A stretch of DNA of 51,240 nucleotides from Proteobacteria bacterium UBA7447 (GTDB taxonomy: Bacteria; Pseudomonadota; Gammaproteobacteria; Arenicellales; UBA868): the NCBI GenBank assembly GCA_002477475.1, contig DLPX01000028.1:878-52117 (forward strand), given 5' to 3'. The notes beneath the pieces were generated by a model. The model was given only the letters and a program-made list of their open reading frames with translations, searched no databases and was not told the DNA's origin. A program made the translations under genes and the position numbers. Of the stretch, positions 35,408-44,741 are shown one piece after another (the first letter of the stretch is position 1; every line of letters begins with the position of its first letter).

Positions 35408-36361
35408 ATGGTTAGACTCCTGATTCGCCGGATCCTGCTCGGTATCGTCGTGACCTGGGTGGTCTCGATGATGATTTTTGCCGCGACAGAGTTGCTGCCC
35501 GGCGACGTCTGTCATGCGGTGCTGGGGCAGGGGGCAACCGAGCAGTCACTAGAGAGCTGTCGAGAGCGCCTCCAGTTAAACCAGCCGATGCACACCCGGT
35601 ATCTTCAGTGGCTGGGCAGATTGGCGACGGGGGAACTGGGGACCTCCCTGGCCAACGATCTTCAAATCTCAGACCAGATTGGCGCTCGCGCATGGAACAC
35701 CGTGAGGCTTGCAGCGCTGACTGCGTTGATCGCTGTTCCTTTGGCAGTTCTGTTGGGCTTGATTGCGGCCATTCGGGCTGACAGTTCGGTCGATCGGGGG
35801 ATCTCCATTGGGACGCTGTGTTTTATCTCTGTACCCGAATTTTTTACCGGAGTGCTGCTGGTCTATATCTTGGCGGTGCAACTGCGGTGGATGCCGGCGG
35901 TAGCGAATTATCGTGACCTTACGAGGGGGGACTTTCTCGAAGTAATTGAAGCGCTGGCACTGCCTATTGCAACACTGACGTTTGCTGTCCTCGCGCATAT
36001 GACGCGGATGACTCGAACGGCCGTGCTTAACGTAATGTCGTCACCCTATATTGAGCAGGCGATTCTTAAAGGGGCATCGAGAAGCCGGGTAATCATCCGG
36101 CACGCATTGCCCAATGCCGTTGCCCCGATTGTCAATGTGATTGCGCTGAATCTTGCCTATCTTGTCAGCGGCGTCGTGGTGGTTGAAGCAATTTTCCGAA
36201 TTCCCGGCCTTGGCACCCTGATGGTTGAGTCTGTCATCTACCGAGATATCCCCACCGTTCAGGCGATTGGCATGTTGTTTTGTGTGACTTACGTTGGGTT
36301 TAACCTGATCGCAGACGTTATGGCTATTATTGCCAACCCCAGATTGAGGCATCCGCGATGA
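35408..36361 (+). CDS. Opp/Dpp-family ABC permease, DppB-like
   Basis: A 317-residue inner-membrane subunit. It starts MVRLLIRRILLGIVVTWVVS, has the DppB-type RLQLNQPMHTRYLQWLGRL and an EAA loop in ILKGASRSRVIIRHALPNAV, and about six hydrophobic helices. It overlaps the next permease by 4 bases (ATGA), implying coupled translation and a heterodimer. Confidence 0.93.
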   Translation: MVRLLIRRILLGIVVTWVVSMMIFAATELLPGDVCHAVLGQGATEQSLESCRERLQLNQPMHTRYLQWLGRLATGELGTSLANDLQISDQIGARAWNTVRLAALTALIAVPLAVLLGLIAAIRADSSVDRGISIGTLCFISVPEFFTGVLLVYILAVQLRWMPAVANYRDLTRGDFLEVIEALALPIATLTFAVLAHMTRMTRTAVLNVMSSPYIEQAILKGASRSRVIIRHALPNAVAPIVNVIALNLAYLVSGVVVVEAIFRIPGLGTLMVESVIYRDIPTVQAIGMLFCVTYVGFNLIADVMAIIANPRLRHPR

Positions 36362-37221
36362 GCGCGGCTTCGCAAGTGCCGTCTGGCGCAGATTTAAAGA
36401 CCCGATTCACGCCTTCTCTCATTATTGGATTGGTGATCGTTGGTTTTTGGCTGTTGGTGGCGCTTTTTGGTCCTGCACTTGCTCCCCATCTGGAGTCGGA
36501 TATTGTGACGGACATGAGTTACGCGCCCGCAGGTGAAGTGGGTCTGCTGGGAAGCGACTATCTTGGCCGGGATGTGTTCTCACGTCTTTTGTATGGTGCG
36601 CGGATGACGATGGGTCTTGCGCTGCTGGTGACCCTGTTGTCTTTTTCTCTCGGTGTGATTCTGGGATTTATCGCCGCAATTAGCGGTCGTTGGATTGATG
36701 GGTTAATGAGTCGAATCAATGATGCATTGATGGCGTTTCCCTCGATCATCCTGGCGCTAATCGTGATGTCGGCACTTGGCACCTCTTTAATGATCATGAT
36801 CGCCACGGTCGCAATAATTGACTCGACACGAGTATTCCGGTTATCGCGTGCCTTGGCGATGGATATTTCGGTGATGGATTTTGTCGATGTGGCCCGTTCC
36901 CGTGGAGAAAGTTTATGGTGGATTACCGTCCGTGAGATTCTGCCCAATACGCTCGCACCCCTCGCGGCAGAATTTGGGATCCGTTTTACTTTCGCGATCC
37001 TCTTTATCAGTGCGCTGAGCTTTCTCGGGCTCGGGGTACAGCCCCCCGCCGCTGATTGGGGTGTGATGGTGAAGGAAAACCTGCAGGGACTGCTGTTTGG
37101 CTCTGCCGCTGCATTGATGCCAGCTGCTTCCGTTGCTTCACTGACTGTTGGAGTGAACCTCATCGTGGACTGGTTCTTGAGCCGCTTGGGTGGTGATGTC
37201 TCGCAGGAACTTATGAACTAG
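36358..37221 (+). CDS. Opp/Dpp-family ABC permease, DppC-like
   Basis: A 287-residue permease with a first helix IIGLVIVGFWLLVALFGPAL, the DppC motif GSDYLGRDVFSRLLYGARM, and the coupling loop VARSRGESLWWITVREILPN. It is the partner of the upstream permease and is followed after 12 bases by the ATPase gene. Confidence 0.93.
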   Translation: MSAASQVPSGADLKTRFTPSLIIGLVIVGFWLLVALFGPALAPHLESDIVTDMSYAPAGEVGLLGSDYLGRDVFSRLLYGARMTMGLALLVTLLSFSLGVILGFIAAISGRWIDGLMSRINDALMAFPSIILALIVMSALGTSLMIMIATVAIIDSTRVFRLSRALAMDISVMDFVDVARSRGESLWWITVREILPNTLAPLAAEFGIRFTFAILFISALSFLGLGVQPPAADWGVMVKENLQGLLFGSAAALMPAASVASLTVGVNLIVDWFLSRLGGDVSQELMN

Positions 37222-37233
37222 CTCGAGCGCAGC

Positions 37234-39036
37234 ATGAGTGCAGTCATTGACATTCAAGATCTTTGGGTAGAGGCCCGTTCGTCAGGCGGCAGCTTCCAAC
37301 CCATTGTTGAAGGAGTCACTGTCAGCGTGTATCCGGGTGAGGTGGTGGCACTGATTGGCGAATCCGGGTCCGGAAAGACCACAACAGCATTGTCGGCCAT
37401 GGCGTACAGTAAGCCCGGGTGCCGTATCGTAGGGGGCAGCATCACCCTGAATGGCCGTGATCTCTTAAAGCTGGACCAGGAGGAGCGCCGTCAGTTGCGC
37501 GGACGGGAGGCGGCGTACGTGGCTCAAAGCGCAGCAGCTGCTTTCAATCCAGCGATCCGTGTCGGCGATCAGGTTATTGAAAGCACAGCGATTCACCAGC
37601 TTATGCCTCGCGATGATGCGCTGCGTGAGGCAGTAAAACTCTATCAGCGTTTGGATCTTCCCGACCCCGAGCGACTCAGCAGCCGATATCCCCATCAGGT
37701 AAGTGGGGGTCAGCTACAGAGACTGATGGCGGCGATGGCAATGTCATCGAGTCCTGCACTGCTCATTCTCGATGAACCCACGACAGCGCTGGATGTGACG
37801 ACTCAGATTTCGGTCCTTAGCGCTTTTAAAGATCTGATCCGGGGTCAGAACACCGCTGCTATTTATGTTACCCACGATCTTGCGGTAGTGGCACAGATTG
37901 CGGACCGCATCGTCGTGATGCAAAACGGCAAAGTCATGGAAGCGGGTGCTACTGAACAAATTATCTCCCGGCCAGAGAATGCCTATACCCAGACGTTGAT
38001 GGCGGCTGTCAGGCCGCCGCCGAAATCGATATCCGTTGAGGGTGAAGGCTCAGATCAGACTGACGATGAGACGATTGTCAGCGTGGACTCGATTACGGCG
38101 GGTTACGGCCGAACCGAAACGAAAATTGTGCTGCAGGATGTTAGCGTGGCGGTGCCCAGGGGAAAGGTCGTGGGCGTCATTGGGGAGTCAGGCTGTGGCA
38201 AGAGCACCCTGGCGAGGGTTATTGCCGGTTTGCTTCCCCAACGCTCAGGTGAGATTTACCACCATGGGCAAGCGCTTCCCCATGTAGCAAGACGCAGAAC
38301 CCGTAGCGTGCTTAAGAATATTCAGATTGTCTTTCAGATGCCTGACGTTGCGATCAACCCGCGTCATCGCGTTCGGGAGATTCTCGGTCGGCCGCTGGAT
38401 CTTTTTATTGGCCTGTCTGCAAGTGCTCGGGAATCGCGTATTGATGAGTTGCTCGAACTGGTTGAGCTGCCTACGTCCTACAAAACCCGACTGCCGGGAG
38501 AGTTGTCGGGCGGCGAGAAACAGCGGATCAACCTGGCCCGAGCACTCGCGGCTGAGCCCGAAGTCATTCTATGCGATGAGGTGACCTCGGCGTTGGATAC
38601 GGTCGTTGGCAAAGCAATCATCGATCTTCTAAAAAAGCTTCAGGCAAATCTGGGGGTCGCTTATCTATTTATCAGTCATGACCTGTCCACAGTCGCTTCT
38701 TTTGCTGACCATGTCGTTGTTTTGTATGCCGGCCGCGTTGTCGAGCAGGGACCGCTTGCCTCGGTTCTGGCGCCCCCGTTTCATCCCTACACGCGTTTGT
38801 TGCTGAATTCTGTGCCTGAACTGCGAACCGATTGGCTTGATGGGGTAGTGGCCTCGAAAGCGCACTTGGATCATCTCGGTCAGGCAGTGGATAGCAGCAA
38901 AGTCGGGTGCCCGTTTTTTAACCGATGTGCTGTGGCGGTTAACGATGTTTGCAACCGCCGAGATGTGCCGCTTCGGCAAATGGCGCAAGGACACACTGTG
39001 GCCTGTCATCTTGAGTTGGATGCCTTGCGAGAATAA
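37234..39036 (+). CDS. Fused double ATPase of an Opp/Dpp-type ABC transporter (DppD-DppF)
   Basis: A 600-residue protein with two complete ABC cassettes in one chain. The first has Walker A GESGSGKTT, signature SGGQLQRLMAAMA and Walker B LLILDEPTTALD. The second, from about residue 280, has GESGCGKST, LSGGEKQRINLARAL and VILCDEVTSALD, then LFISHDLSTVA. A C-terminal CPFFNRCAVAVNDVC segment matches the oligopeptide-transporter extension. In the second cassette Walker B ends CDEVTSALD where CDEPTSALD is usual, a mild change that keeps the catalytic Glu. The fusion replaces the two separate ATPases of the first Opp operon (17423-19208). Confidence 0.94.
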   Translation: MSAVIDIQDLWVEARSSGGSFQPIVEGVTVSVYPGEVVALIGESGSGKTTTALSAMAYSKPGCRIVGGSITLNGRDLLKLDQEERRQLRGREAAYVAQSAAAAFNPAIRVGDQVIESTAIHQLMPRDDALREAVKLYQRLDLPDPERLSSRYPHQVSGGQLQRLMAAMAMSSSPALLILDEPTTALDVTTQISVLSAFKDLIRGQNTAAIYVTHDLAVVAQIADRIVVMQNGKVMEAGATEQIISRPENAYTQTLMAAVRPPPKSISVEGEGSDQTDDETIVSVDSITAGYGRTETKIVLQDVSVAVPRGKVVGVIGESGCGKSTLARVIAGLLPQRSGEIYHHGQALPHVARRRTRSVLKNIQIVFQMPDVAINPRHRVREILGRPLDLFIGLSASARESRIDELLELVELPTSYKTRLPGELSGGEKQRINLARALAAEPEVILCDEVTSALDTVVGKAIIDLLKKLQANLGVAYLFISHDLSTVASFADHVVVLYAGRVVEQGPLASVLAPPFHPYTRLLLNSVPELRTDWLDGVVASKAHLDHLGQAVDSSKVGCPFFNRCAVAVNDVCNRRDVPLRQMAQGHTVACHLELDALRE

Positions 39037-39125
39037 CGCCAACCACCGAGCGCGGTTTCTCAAAGAAATACTCTGCGCACACTGAAAGTGCTATCGTCTG
39101 GCGTTTACCGCAACTTGATCAGAAA

Positions 39126-40448
39126 ATGACAGCAGTAAACCCAGAAGGTTTTTCCGGTTACCACCGCAAGCAGGACTGGACTGAAGATCCAGAGCTAACG
39201 CATATCACCCGGGGTACACCCTGTGGTGAATACTTGCGGCGCTACTGGCATCCGATAGCGATGACCGAGGAGGTCACCGACCTGCCGCTGCTGGTCAAAG
39301 TCTTGGGCGAGAATCTGGTCCTCTTCAGGGACAGAAGCGGGGACTTTGGGCTACTGCATAAGCACTGCTCTCATCGGGGCGCCTCTCTTGAATTTGGCAT
39401 TATTGCAGATCACGGGATCATCTGTTGTTACCACGGATGGCATTACGCGGTGGATGGCACCCTAATTCGTGCGGGTTCGGAGCGCGAAGACGGACCAATC
39501 TGCAAGAAGGTGGTTCACGGCGCCTATCCGGTGATCGAGAGAGATGGATTGGTTTTTGCTTATCTTGGTCCTCCAGAACTCAGACCGCCTTTTCCAATAT
39601 TTGATACGCAGGCCAACACGGGGGTCGAGAAGGTCCCTTTTTCCCTATCGACACCATGCAACTGGCTGCAAATCTATGAGAACACCCAGGACCCCGTGCA
39701 CGTTGTTCATCTGCATTCCAATGTCAGCGGAATCCAATTTGGAGCCGCTTCTGGAGTAGATCAGATCATTGAGTACCAGGACAGTCCTTTGGGAATGATC
39801 AATATTCAAACACGGCAGGTTGGCGAATTTGTTTGGAACCGAACGGTGGAGTCAATCCTGCCTAATGCCAATCAGACTGGCGCAATCTGGGAAGAAGCGC
39901 AAAACGAGAAGTTTTTCCAGCGAAGTTCACTGTTGCGCTGGGTTGTGCCGCTCGACAATATCTCAACACGCACCATTGGCTGGCGCTACTTAAGCGCCGA
40001 GTTGGATCCCGAGAATCAGGGTGATCGTTCGCAGATAGGCAAGGAAGGAATCGACTTTATCGGCCAGACCGCGACCGAGCGATCTCACGAGGAAGCGCAG
40101 AGGCATCCGGGAGACTATGAGGCACAGGTATCCCAAGGTCCGATTGCCATCCATGATCGTGAAAATCTCGCGAGTTCCGATGCCGGCGTCGCTCGTCTGC
40201 GGCGTCTTTTGCGAAAAAGTGTGACAGAACTGCGTTCGGGCGAGGAGCCGGCACCTCAGGCAAGAGAGGAAGTCGAGATCGTCCCAACCTACACCCAAGA
40301 CACTGTATTCAGGACGCAACTCAACGACCAGCAAAGAAAGGGGTTTGGGCAAGCGGTCGCCAACACGGTGGTCAACAGCGGGGATAAGGACCCTCAAGAG
40401 CGGGAGTTGATGGTAAAGCAGACCTGTGAGACATTTGAGGGGGGGTAG
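39126..40448 (+). CDS. Rieske oxygenase, phthalate/vanillate-type large subunit
   Basis: A 440-residue oxygenase with Rieske ligands in CSHRG (Cys81, His83) and CCYHGWHY (Cys100, His103). The catalytic iron motif is NTQDPVHVVHLH (Asp189, His192, His197), so the bridging residue here is the usual Asp. The N-terminus LRRYWHPIAMTEEVTDLP is typical of the phthalate 4,5-dioxygenase/vanillate O-demethylase-like group, which hydroxylates rings or removes O- and N-methyl groups. It is 90 bases after the ABC ATPase and may belong to the same operon. No ferredoxin-reductase gene is adjacent. The substrate is unknown. Confidence 0.9.
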   Translation: MTAVNPEGFSGYHRKQDWTEDPELTHITRGTPCGEYLRRYWHPIAMTEEVTDLPLLVKVLGENLVLFRDRSGDFGLLHKHCSHRGASLEFGIIADHGIICCYHGWHYAVDGTLIRAGSEREDGPICKKVVHGAYPVIERDGLVFAYLGPPELRPPFPIFDTQANTGVEKVPFSLSTPCNWLQIYENTQDPVHVVHLHSNVSGIQFGAASGVDQIIEYQDSPLGMINIQTRQVGEFVWNRTVESILPNANQTGAIWEEAQNEKFFQRSSLLRWVVPLDNISTRTIGWRYLSAELDPENQGDRSQIGKEGIDFIGQTATERSHEEAQRHPGDYEAQVSQGPIAIHDRENLASSDAGVARLRRLLRKSVTELRSGEEPAPQAREEVEIVPTYTQDTVFRTQLNDQQRKGFGQAVANTVVNSGDKDPQERELMVKQTCETFEGG

Positions 40449-40531
40449 AAGAGATTCCACCAAAGCAATAATGAAGTTCAAGGAAGTTTTGTAGTTTTAA
40501 CCCGAGAGGAAATAACGGAGGAAGTAACCCG

Positions 40532-41320
40532 ATGAATCAGCTTAGGAAATTAATTGCACGAAGTATTTTTGTTCTTGCCGCACCGTTGCTGGCCACCAGC
40601 GCGCAGGCGGCGGACTCCGTGCTCCATACAATTCTCAAAGAGGGTGTATTGAAGGTGGGTACCACCGGTGACTGGAACCCCATGACGATGCGCGATGCCG
40701 CGACCAACAAGTACACCGGTTTTGATATCGATGTCAGCACCAAACTGGCCGAAGATCTTGGCGTTGAGATTGAATATGTCCCCACGGACTGGAAAACCCT
40801 GGTGGCCGGCGTTACCGCCGACAAGTACCACATGACCGGTTCGGCTTCGGTAAATCCCAAGCGTGCCAAGGTCGCCGGATATTCAATCTCTTACGTAGAA
40901 GTCGGTCAATTGCCGATGATCCACAAAAAGAATGCAGACCGTTTCAAATCCTGGGATGACATCAACCAGGCGGGAGTGAAGGTTGCGGCCAACCTTGGTA
41001 CCACACAGGAGCAGTACATCAAGACCTTCTTCCCCAACGCAACTCACGTCGTCGTTGAATCACCGGCCCGTGATTGGCAGGACGTTTTGGCGGGGCGCTC
41101 TGATGCCAGCATTACTTCAAACATTGAAGCATACAAACTGGTCGAGAAGTATCCCGATCAGATGATGATTGTGCCGGTGGATCAGGCAAAGGCCCGGACA
41201 CCGCTTGCTGTCTTGCTGCCGCAGGGTGACCAGGTTTGGATCAACTACGTCAATCACTGGATTTCACTGCAGCAGGCTCGTGGCTTCTTTGACGGCCTCA
41301 AGAAAAAGTGGGGGCTGTAA
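40532..41320 (+). CDS. Family 3 (amino-acid type) solute-binding protein
   Basis: A 262-residue periplasmic protein with a Sec signal peptide (cleavage after AQA-AD). The family-3 fold is seen in LKVGTTGDWNPMTMRD, YTGFDIDVSTKLAEDLGV and VEIEYVPTDWKTLVAGV. These proteins bind amino acids or, in some lineages, act as cyclohexadienyl dehydratase-like enzymes. A strong terminator follows directly (41347-41380), so it ends a transcript. A matching permease is encoded convergently at 42204-42983, with no ATPase gene nearby. Confidence 0.9.
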   Translation: MNQLRKLIARSIFVLAAPLLATSAQAADSVLHTILKEGVLKVGTTGDWNPMTMRDAATNKYTGFDIDVSTKLAEDLGVEIEYVPTDWKTLVAGVTADKYHMTGSASVNPKRAKVAGYSISYVEVGQLPMIHKKNADRFKSWDDINQAGVKVAANLGTTQEQYIKTFFPNATHVVVESPARDWQDVLAGRSDASITSNIEAYKLVEKYPDQMMIVPVDQAKARTPLAVLLPQGDQVWINYVNHWISLQQARGFFDGLKKKWGL

Positions 41321-41346
41321 TCAGTTGTAGTCCTCAAGACTGACGG

Positions 41347-41380
41347 AAAAGGCCCGTTTTCACGGGCCTTTTTTGTTTCT
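41347..41380 (+). terminator. Intrinsic terminator after the amino-acid binding protein
   Basis: AAAAGGCCCG (41347-41356) pairs perfectly with CGGGCCTTTT (41363-41372) around a 6-base loop, followed by TTGTTT. A textbook rho-independent terminator. Confidence 0.9.
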
Positions 41381-41419
41381 ACAATATCGGCTCGATCCAT
41401 ACATGAATAGGTCTAGATT

Positions 41420-42169
41420 TTGAATCTTCAAACGGCAACCAGCCAGGAGGTCGAAGATTACCTAAAGACCTGCACCGCCATTATCTTGCCCACCGGTTCG
41501 CTGGAGCAGCACGGCCCAGTTGGGCTGATCGGGACAGATGCCATCTGCGTCGAGACCATCGCACTGCGGGCAGCAGAGCAAGAATCTGTTCTGGTTGCGC
41601 CGGTGCTGAACTATGCCCCAGCGCAGTTTAATCTTGGATTCGCTGGGACGATTTCTCTTTCTGCGCAGACTTTTTCAAGGATTTTCACTGAAATTACAAA
41701 CTCTCTCATGCGCAGTGGGTTTGACCGGATCTACGTACTCAATGGCCACGGCGCCAATCTTGCGCCGTTGAGAAGTGCAGTCCATGATCTTTACCTTAAA
41801 CACGACGATGCCTCCCCGAGGATCAAGATCCGTAACTGGTGGGATTTCCCTAAGGTAAATGCCTTACGTCAACAACTCTATGGGGAGTGGGAAGGTCTGC
41901 ACGGCACGCCGTCTGAAGTGGCGATCACCCAATATGCTGTGCGCACGGTAAAGCGCGAGAACGCGGATCCGCCGCGCGCATTGTCGAAAGATGAAATTCG
42001 CGAAACGGCGGGTGACTACCATGGACCCGCGAGCGAGCACAGGAAGAATTTTTCAGACGGCAGGGTAGGGTCTTTTTCAGAACTCGCTGAACACGAGCAC
42101 GGCAGGCAGTTTGTCACAGCCGCCGCCAACGCACTGATTGAGGAGTTCAGGGCGTTTGTGACGATATAG
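41420..42169 (+). CDS. Creatininase-family metal-dependent amidohydrolase
   Basis: A 249-residue enzyme of the creatininase family, which opens cyclic amides or hydrolyses N-acyl bonds (creatinine, formylaminopyrimidine, and the mycofactocin peptide). Metal ligands are visible: LPTGSLEQHG (Glu29, His31), GTDA (Asp40) and VLNGHGAN (His110), with EWEGLHGTPSE carrying the later His/Glu pair. The start is TTG at 41420 with only a weak AGG upstream; no in-frame ATG precedes the conserved region. Its place between an amino-acid-type binding protein and a permease suggests hydrolysis of an imported cyclic or N-acylated compound. Confidence 0.88.
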   Translation: MNLQTATSQEVEDYLKTCTAIILPTGSLEQHGPVGLIGTDAICVETIALRAAEQESVLVAPVLNYAPAQFNLGFAGTISLSAQTFSRIFTEITNSLMRSGFDRIYVLNGHGANLAPLRSAVHDLYLKHDDASPRIKIRNWWDFPKVNALRQQLYGEWEGLHGTPSEVAITQYAVRTVKRENADPPRALSKDEIRETAGDYHGPASEHRKNFSDGRVGSFSELAEHEHGRQFVTAAANALIEEFRAFVTI

Positions 42170-42203
42170 CAGTTTAATCGTGTATATTGCCTGGCGTTGG
42201 GGA

Positions 42204-42983
42204 TCAACGCTCTTCGGTGTGCATTTTCCGTTCCAGCCATCGCACGCCGGCCGACACGATCAGAATCAATACCAGGTATTCCAGAATCAGGAAGGTGTAG
42301 ATCTCCAGTGGGCGGTATTCGGTTACAACAAGCTCGTTTGCCCTGCGGGTGAGTTCCTGCATGCCGATCACTGATGCCAGTGATGACATTTTCAGCATAT
42401 AGACGAACTGGTTGCCCAGAGGAGGCAGGATCACCTTGATCGCCTGGGGAAGGATGATGAGGCGCATTTTCTGGCTGTATTTCAGACCCAGCGCGTCCGC
42501 CGCCTCAATCTGACCTCTCTGAATTGATTGGATCCCTGCCCGGAAAATCTCGGCCTGAAAGGCGGAGTCAGATATCCCAAGCGCCAGCACGCTCGCCAGG
42601 AAAATGCCGATGCTCATGCCGGACACCTGGGGAAGGCCGTAATACACCCAGAGTATCAGTACCAATAGGGGGACTGCTCGAACGAGTTCCACATAGGTGA
42701 CGTTGATCGCCTGCGCCGTTCGGTTGGTTGCGATACCGGGCAGGGCGATGAGAAACCCCAGCACCATCGCGAGAGCGATGGAGACGAGAGAGAGCACGAC
42801 CGTATCCTTCAACCCGCCAAGCAGGAATTGAATATTGGTCATGCCCTGCGCTGTGCTGGGCGAGATAACGTACCAGCCCCACGTGCCGCCGTCGCCGGAA
42901 CCCGCGCAACCGCCAAGAGTCATCACTACGGCCAACAGAAATACAAATCGATAGCGGTTCTTCATCGAGGTCACGTATTGCAT
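42204..42983 (-). CDS. Amino-acid ABC permease (His/Glu/Gln type) with N-terminal lipobox
   Basis: A 259-residue HisM/GltK-like permease with five hydrophobic helices and the coupling loop EAADALGLKYSQKMRLIILP. Unusually it begins like a lipoprotein: a basic start, a hydrophobic core and the lipobox TLGGCAGSG (Cys26), then a short Gly-rich spacer and TWGWYVISP before the permease proper. Similar N-termini occur in some marine bacterial permeases as far as I recall. ATG 42965 is an alternative start. It probably works with the family 3 binding protein at 40532; the ATPase must be encoded elsewhere. Confidence 0.88.
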   Translation of the reverse strand: MQYVTSMKNRYRFVFLLAVVMTLGGCAGSGDGGTWGWYVISPSTAQGMTNIQFLLGGLKDTVVLSLVSIALAMVLGFLIALPGIATNRTAQAINVTYVELVRAVPLLVLILWVYYGLPQVSGMSIGIFLASVLALGISDSAFQAEIFRAGIQSIQRGQIEAADALGLKYSQKMRLIILPQAIKVILPPLGNQFVYMLKMSSLASVIGMQELTRRANELVVTEYRPLEIYTFLILEYLVLILIVSAGVRWLERKMHTEER

Positions 42984-43148
42984 CAGAGTGGGACGAGCAT
43001 CAAAATGCCCGTAATTGTGAGACTAACGATTATATCCAGATAAGCCGAGCCTCAGCGGCAGAACGTCTCTAATTCTGTGAAGTTATTACGAATCAATAAC
43101 CTTGCCGAGTTAATGTTTAATTCATCACCTACCTAGGCCACCGCACCA

Positions 43149-43964
43149 ATGGACGCACTTGCCGATTTCATCGACCTCGAGCGCTATCCGATCGACGACT
43201 TGGAGTCTTGCGCTGGCAGAACTCTGATTGAAAGTTGTCAGGGCATGATGGGAGAGCGGGCTATCTGTGCTCTGAAGGGCTTTCTCAGACCAGTCCTTTT
43301 ACAAGCGATATCAGATGAGGTGACGCATCTTGAGAGCACGATGCGTCGGGTAGATTTTCCTGCTACCCCTTATGGTTGGTTGAAGAACGCAGGATTCTCG
43401 ACAAGCCACCCCAGAAGCCGTGTTTTCGATCGGCGTTGTGGCGTCTTGACCAGGGACCAACTGGACCCCGAGGGACTCTGTGTGCGCCTTTTTCAGTTTC
43501 CGGAGTTGACCGAATTTGTTCGGCAGCTTCTCGGTTATGAACAGCTATTCAATTCAGCCTGTCCCAATATATCAGTGCGGCTCAATATCATGGAACCCGG
43601 TGATGAGTTTGGGTGGCATTACGACACCAACGATGGAGCGGTGTCATTGGTTCTTCAATCTGCGGAAGAGGGTGGCGATTTTGAATATGCCCCGTTAATC
43701 CGCAGCGAGGAAGAAGAAAATTATGATCGGGTAGGTGCGATTTTTTCGGGAGAGGAAACTCCTGATCTGGCAGATGCGCCCGCCGGGACCTTTATTCTTT
43801 TCATGGGCAGGCGCTCACTGCATCGCGTGGCGCCGATCGGCAGGAGTCGACGGTCCCGTCAAACCCTGTTGTTCAGTTACGACCGTCAGCCGGGGATGTT
43901 CTTTCCGGAGAAGATCCGCAAACGAATGTTGGAGCCCTCAGGAGAGCCTTTTCTGGGTCAGTAG
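43149..43964 (+). CDS. 2-oxoglutarate/Fe(II) oxygenase, ArpA/BesD-like (second paralogue)
   Basis: A 271-residue homologue of the protein at 16638-17426. Iron ligands are His157 and Asp159 in DEFGWHYDTN and His225 in RRSLHRVA; Arg237 should bind 2-oxoglutarate. GDEFGWHYD, the LQSAEEGGDFEYAP strand and the RSEEE segment match the ArpA/BesD-like free amino acid oxygenases. Asp at HxD predicts hydroxylation. An insertion (FSTSHPRSRVFDRR) distinguishes it from its paralogue, so substrate specificity probably differs. It is divergent from the permease gene, with about 165 bases between, and convergent with the GST gene. Confidence 0.86.
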   Translation: MDALADFIDLERYPIDDLESCAGRTLIESCQGMMGERAICALKGFLRPVLLQAISDEVTHLESTMRRVDFPATPYGWLKNAGFSTSHPRSRVFDRRCGVLTRDQLDPEGLCVRLFQFPELTEFVRQLLGYEQLFNSACPNISVRLNIMEPGDEFGWHYDTNDGAVSLVLQSAEEGGDFEYAPLIRSEEEENYDRVGAIFSGEETPDLADAPAGTFILFMGRRSLHRVAPIGRSRRSRQTLLFSYDRQPGMFFPEKIRKRMLEPSGEPFLGQ

Positions 43965-43990
43965 GTGAGCGATTTATCCTGAGACCAGAT

Positions 43991-44647
43991 TCAGTTGAGT
44001 TTTGTCGTGATCCAGGCGGCTATGGCGGCCCGATTTTGATCAATAATTTGGCGAACCACGTCGGTTGCATAGAGGGTGTTACGCCAGCCACTGATTTTCT
44101 GTGAAACTCGAGGCGAAAGACTCATGGTGTTTGCAATGTCCTCCATCATGAACAGGGTGGTGGCATAGGCACAGTCGGCGAGCGAGAGCGTTTCTCCCCC
44201 TAGATACGGCCTAGGATTCACAAGAACATCCAGACGATCGAGATGTTCGTTCATCATCTCAATCGACGCTTTGGCATCCTCGAATTTCTCAGAGTGGCCT
44301 ACCAAGGGAAAAAGCGTGCGAAGAGCAGGCTCAAGGCGGGTATCGTGAAAACGGGTAATCGACTTCAGAATGGCCCGATCAAGGGGGTCAGCCGGGCGCA
44401 GTTTGGGCTCCCCAAAGAGATCTTCAAGCAGTTCTACGATGGCGTCAGAGTCGTGAAGAATTCTGCCGTTGATGTTTATGGCCGGCACCGAGCCTGCGGG
44501 CACAAGGCGGCGATAGTCCTCGCTTTTGTAGCTCCCGCCAGCCGGCCGCTCCTCGGTATATTCAATGGACTTTAGTTCGAGCACAAGCCTCACTCGAGCA
44601 CAGTAAGTACTCTCGGGCACGGCATATAATGTGATGGACTCAGACAC
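43991..44647 (-). CDS. Glutathione S-transferase-like protein
   Basis: A 218-residue two-domain GST. The N-terminal thioredoxin-like domain (ITLYAVPESTYCARVRLVLE) has the GST active-site loop with Ser/Cys, the cis-Pro motif GSVPAI and the HDSDAIVELL strand-helix. The C-terminal helical domain contains GGETLSLADCAYATTLF. The start is GTG 44647. The class is not assigned; maleylacetoacetate-isomerase-like and detoxifying roles are both possible. Confidence 0.88.
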   Translation of the reverse strand: MSESITLYAVPESTYCARVRLVLELKSIEYTEERPAGGSYKSEDYRRLVPAGSVPAININGRILHDSDAIVELLEDLFGEPKLRPADPLDRAILKSITRFHDTRLEPALRTLFPLVGHSEKFEDAKASIEMMNEHLDRLDVLVNPRPYLGGETLSLADCAYATTLFMMEDIANTMSLSPRVSQKISGWRNTLYATDVVRQIIDQNRAAIAAWITTKLN

Positions 44648-44741
44648 TGATGAACGCGCTCCCGATGACGCGGGTTCAAGATAAGTCGATTTGGGAAGTG
44701 GCCGGATCAGATCAGCATAAACGAAACAGGGGCTGAATACT

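Noticed and set aside
43149..43964. A halogenase (BesD-like) rather than a hydroxylase
   Set aside because: Both 2OG proteins have Asp in HxD; halogenases of this group have Gly or Ala there to admit chloride.
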